A stretch of 20,598 nucleotides of DNA from contig NC_049986.1 in assembly GCF_000003815.2 (NCBI RefSeq), positions 25,316,105 to 25,336,702 on the forward strand, in the 5' to 3' direction. The notes beneath the pieces are model-generated. The model saw nothing but the letters and a program-made list of their open reading frames with translations, was not told the origin of the DNA and ran no database searches. The position numbers were made by a program, and so were the translations under genes. The DNA is from Branchiostoma floridae (Eukaryota > Chordata > Leptocardii > Amphioxiformes > Branchiostomatidae). Positions 9,479 to 13,659 of this stretch are shown here, in pieces. Each line of letters begins with the position of its first letter. Positions within the stretch are counted from its first letter, which is position 1.

Positions 9479-11617
9479 ACACACACACATATACACACAC
9501 ACACTGTCAGACACACACAGATAGACACAGATCTGCAGGCATTTTTTGTCAACAATACTCCACTTTGGACTAAAGTAGCAGCACAGAAATATTGTATCTG
9601 ATATGAAACTGTTGCCTTACAATGGATAAAACTCAGCTTTGTAAAGGTCATTCTGCTCAGATGTTCTTTTTTCTATTTCTTCAGATGTGATCCGAGTCTG
9701 GGACTCGCTGTTCGCAGATCGGCGGAGGTTCGACTTTTTGTACTGTGTGTGCTGTGCCATGATCATGTAAGTCTCCATGTGCATTCTGCATTGCTGAGTG
9801 TAAAGTACAGGGTTGGACAAGTCCACTAGCCCGATTGTCCAGGGCAAGTGAAAGTGCCCATCGGGCAAGTGCATGTCCGATCGGGCAAGTAAGATTTTTC
9901 CCTGAGGGAGATTTTTATATATTTGTGGCTTATCACAGTCATGGCATCAAGGCTCAAGCATCGGTCAACACAGAAAAATAGAGCCAAGGATAAAGGAATT
10001 CCATTGCTGGAAGTGAAAATATTAACTGTGCTAAATGTTACTTTAATTGCGGGCAAGTGAAAAGTTAGTTCGGGCAAGGAAATCTTTTATGTACTTGCCC
10101 GATAGGACAAGTGAATTTTCAAAAACTTGTTAAACCCTGAAGTAGAGTGGACTCCTTCCTCCAGCTGCCCCCAGCCAGTGCAACAGTGATCGTTGCTGCA
10201 TTGATGCTCAAACTTCTGTACTCTAAGGTAGCATTGATGCTGACTGCCACAGTAATTTAACAGTAATGACAGTCGCTGTACTTAGGAACTAGTGTGATAC
10301 ATCATGATGAATGGCCATCACATTAACTAGCGCAGTCGTCTGTCAGTAAGACATGGATGACTGCAGTGTGAAAGATGCCAGTTAGCTTTAAGCTTAGAAA
10401 TGAACTCCACTGTACATCACACATGTTCATTGGTAAGTGGCTTGGGTTAAATTCGAGGCGTTCCTGTTGTGCATTCCTCAATCCACCCGGGTGTTTATAT
10501 GTTTACTTATTTATTTATATATTTATTCATTGTTTCAGCTGCATCCGTAGCCGGATTCTGGAAGGGGATTTCTCCGACACCATGAGGACACTACAGGTGA
10601 GAGGACAGGTGTAAACAAACAAACAAACAAAGGTACAGAAATTGAACAGGTGAAATGCCTATAGTTCCCAGTCTGCCAGTGTACTACTACTGCTATACTG
10701 TCAGTCAGAGTTGATGTAGTTGTAGTATTAGTAGAAGTAGTGCAAAATGACTAGCTGTACTTTCTGTCTACTATCATTTTGTTGCGACCTGTACTGAACC
10801 CAGTGGGTATACATGTGTACTAAATTCATTCATTTATTCATTCATTCATTAACTATATGTATAATAACCCATTTTCTGTGAAGTTTTGATATTAGTTGTT
10901 CATTTGTCAATTATTATGTATTGATTACAATCGATTATCTGGTTGTCAATCACCAGACTGAGTGTGGCTCTTTGTTCTCCACAGGACTAGGAGATCCGTA
11001 CTGTCTTGTTATTTTATGGAAGTTGATAGTTTATCTCAAACTGCCCCTTTTATGATCAAGAGAGAAAAGAGCTCTTAAAAGAAGCCACCAAATTTTATCC
11101 TAATACCTCTACGTTTACAGACAAAAAGAAAACTACTCTCCTTTTAACTTCGCAAAACCCACACATTACAGAAAAAGTGGGATCTTTCATCTTCCACTGT
11201 CACAGAAAAAGAAGTCGAACCCAATAAGTTACATCTTTAACTAGTTTAAGTTAGACTAGAGTAGTCACTTAGTATACTGTCATTTTTGTCACTTGCAATT
11301 AGCCCTCGTGCAAGAATTTGCAATAAAACTCTATCAAGTTTACATAACATTTGTTTACCTACAAAACTACCCAGATGGAGACATCTACGTCATGTTATTT
11401 GTTTACACGATGTTTGTTTACACGATGTTTGTTTACTTGATGTTTGTTTACCCACAGAACTACCCAGATGGAGACATCCACGTTGTGTTGTTTGTTTGTT
11501 TACACAATGTTTGTTTACACAATGTTTGTTTACACGATGTTTGTTTACCTCCAGAACTACCCAGATGGAGACATCCACGTTGTCTTGAGGAAAGCTGTGG
11601 AGATCTGTCCGTCTTGA
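238..11617 (+). CDS. TBC1D13: TBC1D13-like Rab GTPase-activating protein, 5' end outside window
   Basis: TBC-domain proteins speed GTP hydrolysis by Rab GTPases on membranes; TBC1D13 is known in vertebrates as a Rab35 GAP. Best exon set: 238-402, about 1033-1139, 6696-6762, 7254-7417, 7879-7957, 9685-9766, 10539-10596, 11555-11617. From 1139 onward all splice phases agree and encode about 205 residues ending ...AVEICPS-stop. Conserved blocks in order: RRLCPDISFF (arginine finger, CGG 239-241), EAHWEVVERVLFLYAKLNPG, YVQ (glutamine finger), GMNEIIGPLYYVFASDPN, HAEADTFFCF, SEIRDNFIKMLDD, RPQFYLFRWLTLLLSQEF, DVIRVWDSLFADRRRFDFL, ILEGDFSDTMRTLQ, NYPDGDIHVVLRK. The N-terminal roughly 130 residues lie upstream. 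Oddities: a probable 1-base deletion in exon 238-402, an uncertain acceptor near 1033, a duplicated central cassette, and tandem repeats at almost every exon edge. Identity is recognised from the family; exon choice between cassette copies is inference. Confidence 0.9.
403..1010 (+). repeat. Intron with (CAGGTA)n hexamer array
   Basis: The intron between the first two visible exons. Positions 415-455 and 599-817 are dominated by the hexamer ACAGGT/CAGGTA, broken by CATGATTCAGG or CATGGTTCAGG interruptions every few units, giving a higher-order pattern. The hexamer matches the CAG|GTA donor consensus. Apart from the exon relic at 455-525, the rest (820-1010) is AT-rich with nothing I recognise. 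Open frames here are Val-Gln or Gly-Thr repeats without coding meaning. Confidence 0.85.
455..525 (+). pseudogene. Duplicate 3' end of the 238-402 exon
   Basis: It repeats GTGGAGCACATGATACTGAA and the following coding sequence in an intact frame (ILKAANVGKNRLGITVKHES), but the donor AAC|GTGAGT has become AAACATGAGT, so it should not splice there. It is flanked on the left by CAGGTA-type repeats. Together with 238-402 it gives one copy with a good donor and broken frame, and one with a good frame and broken donor. Confidence 0.75.
1033..1139 (+). CDS. TBC1D13: TBC1D13 exon with motif B glutamine finger (YVQ)
   Basis: Encodes GEYETLPEGQ then EAHWEVVERVLFLYAKLNPG and QGYVQ, ending at TAC GTG CAG (1131-1139), the YxQ glutamine finger that replaces the Ras/Rab glutamine in TBC catalysis. 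Donor GTCAGG, phase 0. The acceptor is uncertain: CCAG at 1007-1010 is the best-looking site but leaves an in-frame TGA at 1017-1019; CAG at 1030-1032 avoids the stop but does not fit the phase of the previous donor. A small unseen exon or a local base error would solve this. Confidence 0.8.
1182..1271 (+). pseudogene. Second tandem copy of the YVQ exon body
   Basis: It repeats 1050-1139 almost perfectly, from TTACCTGAGG to CAG|GTTG, exactly 132 bases downstream and in the same frame. It is joined through a (TTTG)n tract (1147-1183). There is no AG directly in front of it, so it has no obvious acceptor; read-through from the first copy would translate the microsatellite as a Leu/Phe/Val/Cys run. 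A third, decayed fragment of the exon end lies at 1297-1330. Confidence 0.8.
1543..1591 (+). CDS. TBC1D13: TBC1D13 copy A GPLYY exon, 18 bases shorter
   Basis: Acceptor TTTTCTGCAG, donor G|GTACGA. It encodes GPLYYVFASDPNKEWQ plus one base (phase 1). Compared with the copy B exon at 6696-6762 it lacks 18 bases coding GMNEII, immediately after the YVQ finger, but stays in frame. The conserved NEI segment is therefore missing from any isoform using this copy. Confidence 0.75.
1592..3345 (+). repeat. 47-bp minisatellite, about 35 units, anchored at a splice donor
   Basis: The unit starts with the donor of the exon ending at 1591 (CAAG|GTACGR) and runs GGTACGGCTTATCAAG then TCTTATTCAGGTTAGAAACT and GTAACTCCCAA. 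Most units are 47 bp; a few (first, near 2370, 2525, 2815, 3340) are about 57 bp with ATGGTTTGTTT inserted. One divergent stretch lies at 2719-2770. Every unit carries a TTATTCAG acceptor-like site and a CAAG|GTACG donor-like site, 22 bases apart. Copy B of the cassette has only two 57-bp-type units (6763-6835), so the array expanded after or apart from the duplication. Confidence 0.95.
3346..3570 (+). other. Intron sequence before the HAEAD array
   Basis: Unique intron sequence shared with copy B (6836-7028), including CATGGCTAGTTAGTTAGGCC and CTTTCCATGTTTTATC. It ends in a (TTTG)n tract acting as the pyrimidine tract of the first acceptor. No gene is seen in it. Confidence 0.7.
3571..5371 (+). 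repeat. Array of 15 partial HAEAD exon copies with acceptors (copy A)
   Basis: Each unit is (TTTG)n, then TTTAG or TTCAG, then about 44 exon bases coding (E)HAEADTFFCFTNLM, then TTG/TTT running straight into the next (TTTG)n. Unit starts: 3571, 3640, 3711, 4526, 4595, 4662, 4727, 4798, 4878, 4949, 5012, 5084, 5155, 5224, 5300; the complete exon starts at 5372. Units of 63-80 bp all break at the same place, right after CTGATG, and none has a convincing donor. Most exon copies keep intact coding, with small changes (ADT/ANT, TNL/INL). A LINE fragment sits between units 3 and 4. Confidence 0.93.
3757..4508 (-). mobile_element. 5'-truncated CR1-like non-LTR retrotransposon, RT C-terminus and 3' UTR
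   Basis: On the - strand, with frame breaks, I read YMLRRLKRFGVSLADLKSV, then VRPHLEYAVPVWHSS, LEKIQKRACKIILG, ALSTLDLSTLADRRI, then SEFRDWLPPSRQHVTGRSTR and LCRTDRYKNSPIPYLVNLLN before a stop at 4069-4071. This is the typical C-terminal tail of CR1/L2-group LINE reverse transcriptases. A 3' UTR follows down to about 3757 and ends with AATAAAACTTGTC and a repeated AACTTGTC, as expected for a CR1-like tail. The frameshifts show that it is dead. It is inserted antisense inside the HAEAD array. Confidence 0.85.
5372..5535 (+). CDS. TBC1D13: TBC1D13 copy A full HAEAD exon
   Basis: Acceptor TTTGTTTAG, donor CTG|GTAAGG. 164 bases: AG completes the Glu codon, then 54 codons HAEAETFFCFTNLM, SEIRDNFIKMLDD, SASGIGSSMQNVLTLLKKHD and QQLWRCL, ending in phase 0. 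It differs from copy B at ETF versus DTF, TNL versus THL, and LKK versus LQK. The frame is fully open, so it could be used instead of copy B. Confidence 0.8.
5536..6134 (+). repeat. Repeated copies of the RCL exon end and donor, copy A intron
   Basis: After the donor the intron repeats (T)AAACCTGCTACAGCTTCTT units and then copies of the exon end. At 5625-5675 there is a 51-base copy coding NVLTLLKKHDQQLWRCL, with TTTCTTAATTCCATACAG in front and CTG|GTAAGG behind. At 5770-5806 a shortened copy ends CTA|GTAAGG, and a relic lies near 5914-5945. At 6069-6098 a diverged piece resembles the PQFYLFRWL coding sequence. The 5625 copy has in-frame 0-0 phases and could act as a cassette exon. Confidence 0.8.
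6135..6181 (+). pseudogene. Truncated copy A of the RPQF exon with a stop codon
   Basis: It has the acceptor TTTGTGCAG and the first 47 bases of the exon at 7879, but GAG GAC CGA has become GAG GAC TGA, and the sequence breaks after CAGATGGCTGA into TGTTGTTTG repeats. There is no donor. This is the right-hand end of cassette copy A, and the junction to copy B follows at once. Confidence 0.85.
6206..6295 (+). pseudogene. YVQ exon body, copy B first unit
   Basis: Nearly identical to 1050-1139, coding LPEGQEAHWEVVERVLFLYA through YVQ, then donor GTTAGG. It is preceded by (TTTG)n with no AG acceptor, so use as a separate exon is doubtful. It marks the left end of cassette copy B. Confidence 0.8.
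6334..6423 (+). pseudogene. YVQ exon body, copy B second unit
   Basis: Fourth full copy of the glutamine-finger exon body, again after a (TTTG)n tract without an AG acceptor, with donor GTCAGG. A decayed fragment of the exon end follows at 6451-6486, matching the fragment at 1297-1330. The whole two-unit block therefore belongs to the larger duplication. Confidence 0.8.
6696..6762 (+). CDS. TBC1D13: TBC1D13 copy B GMNEII-GPLYY exon
   Basis: Acceptor TTTCCTACAG, donor G|GTACGA. It encodes GMNEIIGPLYYVFASDPN then KEWQ plus one base. It joins in phase to YVQ upstream (phase 0) and to the HAEAD exon (phase 1), giving the conserved YVQGMNEI motif of TBC domains. This is the full-length version of the exon at 1543-1591. 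Confidence 0.87.
6763..7028 (+). other. Copy B intron with two minisatellite units
   Basis: It matches the copy A intron but has only two units of the donor-anchored repeat (57-bp type, TACGACTTATCAAGATGG). Then comes the shared unique segment and a (TTTG)n acceptor tract. It appears to show what the intron looked like before the 47-bp expansion. Confidence 0.8.
7029..7253 (+). repeat. Three partial HAEAD exon copies with acceptors (copy B)
   Basis: Units start at 7029, 7106 and 7178, with the same structure as the copy A array: TTTAG, 44 exon bases, a break after CTGATG, then (TTTG)n. The complete exon follows at 7254. No retrotransposon is present here. Confidence 0.92.
7254..7417 (+). CDS. 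TBC1D13: TBC1D13 copy B full HAEAD exon
   Basis: Acceptor TTTGTTCAG, donor CTG|GTAAGG. 164 bases coding HAEADTFFCFTHLM, SEIRDNFIKMLDD, SASGIGSSMQNVLTLLQKHD and QQLWRCL. Phase 1 in, phase 0 out, matching its neighbours. Part of the TBC domain that follows the glutamine finger. Confidence 0.87.
7418..7878 (+). repeat. Copy B intron with exon-end relics
   Basis: Contains CCTGCTACAGCTTCTTAAA-type units, a shortened exon-end copy ending CTA|GTAAGG (about 7511-7547), a relic near 7655-7690, and the diverged PQFYLFRWL piece at about 7818-7847. It parallels 5536-6134 but lacks the 51-base in-frame copy. It ends in (TTTG)n and GTGCAG. Confidence 0.8.
7879..7957 (+). CDS. TBC1D13: TBC1D13 RPQF exon
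   Basis: Acceptor TTTGTGCAG, donor G|GTAAGG. It encodes EDRGVRPQFYLFRWLTLLLS then QEFKMP plus one base. The RPQF...RWLTLLLSQEF block is highly conserved in TBC1D13. This is the only complete copy of the exon; the copy A version at 6135 is truncated and has a stop. Confidence 0.93.
7990..8207. repeat. (CA)n-rich microsatellite, left of the TIR element
   Basis: ACACACAC runs with AGTC, AATC and ATAC interruptions. The TIR element at 8210 is inserted in it, and the same type of sequence resumes at 9372. Open frames of His-Thr repeats here are not genes. Confidence 0.95.
8210..9369. mobile_element. Non-autonomous pogo/Tc1-mariner-like TIR element with TA duplication
   Basis: The left end CAGTCAAACCTGTATTAGCG and right end CGCTATAGACAGGTTTGACTG are inverted copies of each other (one-base length difference). 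They are followed inside by several GTGGCCAC/CGGCCACCT subterminal repeats on both sides, as in Tigger/pogo elements. TA flanks both ends (8208-8209 and 9370-9371). The 1160-bp interior has no transposase; its longest frames are under 100 codons and match nothing I know. It has split a CA microsatellite in a TBC1D13 intron. Confidence 0.9.
9372..9530. repeat. (CA)n microsatellite, right of the TIR element
   Basis: Continuation of the interrupted CA repeat, with ACTGTCAGACAC and ATACAC interruptions like those at 8140-8210. It supports the TIR element being an insertion into one microsatellite. Confidence 0.92.
9685..9766 (+). CDS. TBC1D13: TBC1D13 DVIRVWDSLF exon
   Basis: Acceptor TATTTCTTCAG, donor AT|GTAAGT. 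It encodes (D)VIRVWDSLFADRRRFDFLY, then CVCCAMI and two bases. VIRxWDSLFAD is a strong family signature. Phase 1 in, phase 2 out. One of the few exons here without extra copies. Confidence 0.93.
9808..10139. mobile_element. hAT-like MITE, 332 bp
   Basis: Ends are CAGGGTTGGACAAGT and, inverted, CAGGGTTTAACAAGT. Inside, a GGGCAAGTG/CACTTGCCC motif is repeated several times in both orientations. AAGTA occurs just outside on both sides, perhaps part of a target duplication. It has no coding capacity. The CAGGG terminus suggests hAT, but the assignment is inference. Confidence 0.8.
10140..10538 (+). other. TBC1D13 intron, no recognised element
   Basis: Unique AT-moderate intron sequence ending in a good pyrimidine tract and TTTCAG. 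I see no gene or repeat beyond a short TTTATTTATATATTTATT run before the acceptor. Confidence 0.6.
10539..10596 (+). CDS. TBC1D13: TBC1D13 LEGDF exon
   Basis: Acceptor TTGTTTCAG, donor CAG|GTGAGA. It encodes (I)CIRSRILEGDFSDTMRTLQ, phase 2 in, phase 0 out. LLEGDF...MRLLQ is the conserved C-terminal block of TBC1D13. Shortly after the donor there is an (AAAC)n tract at 10615-10631. Confidence 0.92.
10597..11554 (+). repeat. Last TBC1D13 intron with two extra copies of the terminal exon start
   Basis: Mostly unique sequence, with a (CATT)n run at about 10826-10850. From 11343 on, the acceptor region and the first bases of the last exon are repeated: at 11365-11394 (AACTACCCAGATGGAGACAT, acceptor AG lost) and at 11458-11490 (acceptor CCCACAG kept). 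Between them are TGTTTGTTTACACGA units. The true copy begins at 11555. Confidence 0.85.
11555..11617 (+). CDS. TBC1D13: TBC1D13 terminal exon
   Basis: Acceptor ACCTCCAG. It encodes NYPDGDIHVVLRKAVEICPS and stop TGA at 11615-11617. YPxxDI followed by a short helical tail matches the family's C-terminus. It is the last of three tandem acceptor copies and the only one that reaches a stop in this frame with the full tail. Confidence 0.9.
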   Translation, partial: NYPDGDIHVVLRKAVEICPS

Positions 11618-13095
11618 GACATGCTGCATCTTAGACACACGTCTTAGACACGTTCCCTGCAGACACGCCCCTTTCTTAGCCCCTCTTGATATCTCCCTTT
11701 TCTAAGACATGTTCCTTGGACCTTCAGTCTTTGAGACATGGCTTCTTATACCAGAAAGTTTCTGCCATCTTTATCACTGTAAAACCTTCTACATTTAAGA
11801 CTCCTTCCCATGTCATTGAGGCTCCTTACCGTGTCATCTTCAGTTCACCAGCAATGTCCCAGATTACCAACCTGGTTTGCGTCTGTTTGCCTTTTAAGTT
11901 TTATCATCTTCAAACATTTTTATCATTCTTTTATCTGAACAGCAGAAGCTGTGGGATTTTGGAAGTTTTTTTAGGTCCGAATAAAGTGGATAGATTTAAT
12001 GATACAATATCAGCCTCCGGCATCTGACTATATTTTCTGTAACTGTTTGTACTAAGGTACAGACCTTCCCCTCATTTTAATGTCAGATAGCAGTTGTTCT
12101 TGCAGCTGGATATGATTTTGGAAAGTTTCAGGTAACTTCCACTATCTTTTGCCATTGACACTGAGTAGACTTGTTGAGAGCCAGTTTTATGTCAAGAACG
12201 TCTTTTGCTCTTGCTATTCCAGTTCAGTGTTACTTGTTCATCCTATAAGCAACAAATTGGCTTTTTAAAAACAATCTCAGGCCTGGTTAGTGCCGAAAAA
12301 CTGGAGGTTTTTCCCTTTTCTTTGTAACAAAATACCTGTAAACTACATCGAGAAGTATCCAGTGTTTCTCAGTGTTTATGTAACATTCTACATTTGCCAC
12401 ATTTTGCCACTTTCTGTAGACCAAGCATGCCTGTATCAAGTTACATTAAGCACTGTATCAGATAAATTTAAGTAACATTTTCTTATTTTCTCAATGACTT
12501 AATTTGGTAATACCTCCATTATGAATTTGCTGATTACAATAATCTCTATGCTGTATCAGTTATTCAGACTATGTAGGAATCCTTCACTGCACAAATTCTG
12601 CAAGCAATATTTTAAAGGGAAGTTTTTAATCACCATATTGAAAGCGAAAATTAAAGTTAAATGGGATTTTTGCCTGTGCTGCCTGTATCAAACTAGCTTG
12701 TACATGTGGCAGATTTATTTACAAACAACAATCTTGGTAATTTAAGGAGTTTCTTATACATTGATGTTTTTGTAGAAAACTGAAGAAAATTATCCTGAAG
12801 GAAACAAGTTTTGATAAGATGTGGAAAGTTAGCAATCAGCTCAGATCAACCATTTTTAGCGTGTAAAATGGCCAGTTTGTCTTGAAATTGTACAGGTAGA
12901 ATTGATTTATTTTAACTTCAGCTTAATGTTGTTTCTGATCTTGCTTTTCATTTTAATTTTATTTGAGATTCTGCTCTATTTAGTTACACCTGTATACTGT
13001 ATCTTTCTATATGGAGGATATTTTACGATATTATTCACCTGTACAGGAAATGATGAAGGTCATGAGATATGACAATAAATGAAGGAAACTGTACG
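11618..13095 (+). other. Probable 3' UTR and poly(A) signals of TBC1D13
   Basis: AT-rich sequence without coding signal. AATAAA occurs at 11980-11985 and at 13074-13079; the second is followed by TGGTCTGAAGTGTGGTG, a GT-rich downstream element, and is the better site. At 12102-12172 there is a relic of the fold-back repeat family also seen at 13733 and 18103. UTR extent is inference. Confidence 0.6.
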
Positions 13096-13364
13096 TGGTC
13101 TGAAGTGTGGTGTTTTTCCTTTAAGACAGTTCTGAGACTCTTGAGGTTTTTTTTTTAAACGTGAAGGAAATGTTTCATCACCCGTTGGATAAAAGAGGCT
13201 GTATGGATAAGGAAATCAACTCCAGTCATGAACCTAGATGGGGGGGGGGGGGGTCAGTAGTCAGTCCCATCAATAATAATCCCATGTGGGCAGGAATACA
13301 TGCCAATAAAGATCAATAATGATAACAATACTATTATTATTGTTGTTACTATTTGAAACAAGCC
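13096..13364. other. Intergenic gap between the convergent genes
   Basis: Contains an 8-base T run and a 12-base G run (13241-13252), then ATTATTATTGTTGTT repeats. No gene is seen. This is the tail-to-tail boundary between the two genes. Confidence 0.6.
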
Positions 13365-13421
13365 AGTCGCGAGAGAGCGGGCTTGGGCTCGGGGTTCCTC
13401 CTCAGCCACTGCCTGTACCCG
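13365..13421 (-). pseudogene. Duplicate 3' end of the convergent gene's last exon
   Basis: On the - strand, CTACTACTGCAG is followed by CGGGTACAGGCAGTGGCTGA and the rest of the exon end (YRQWLRRNPEPKP, then ALSRLACFK and stop), closely matching 13478-13550. The 34-base downstream flank is also copied. A (TAG)n/(CTA)n tract (13415-13460) lies between the copies. The CTGCAG in front looks like a usable acceptor, so an alternative short last exon is possible. Confidence 0.8.
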
Positions 13422-13425
13422 CTGC

Positions 13426-13459
<34 letters not shown>

Positions 13460-13460
13460 C
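13415..13460. repeat. (TAG)n trinucleotide repeat
   Basis: About 12 TAG units on the + strand (CTA on the coding strand of the convergent gene), between the two copies of that gene's exon end. In a wrong frame it gives a poly-leucine stretch, which is not a protein. Confidence 0.93.
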
Positions 13461-13477
13461 TATAATTGTTATTGTTA

Positions 13478-13659
13478 CTATTTGAAACAATCCAGTCGTG
13501 AGAGGGCGGGCTTGGGCTCGGGGTTCTTCCTCAGCCATTGCCTGTACCCGCCGAACCCGGAGTTGAGCTGCATGGAGTAATCCAGCGACAGCACGCCTTC
13601 CTGGAACGGCTCCCCGCACTTCACGTTCCGGAACCAGCGCATGGTGTCCGGGGTCATGC
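13478..13659 (-). CDS. CxxCH gene exon 6 (last)
   Basis: Acceptor CCCCCCAG, phase 1 in. It encodes (G)MTPDTMRWFRNVKCGEPF, then SLDYSMQLNSGFGGYRQWL and a basic tail to stop TAG. A methionine here (GMTPDTM or SMQL) could be the second haem ligand; that is inference. I found no clear AATAAA downstream. Confidence 0.87.

Noticed and set aside
13254-13619. 121-codon - strand frame with poly-leucine
   Set aside because: Wrong frame of the duplicated last exon, joined through the CTA repeat; the frame fixed by the upstream exons ends at 13478.
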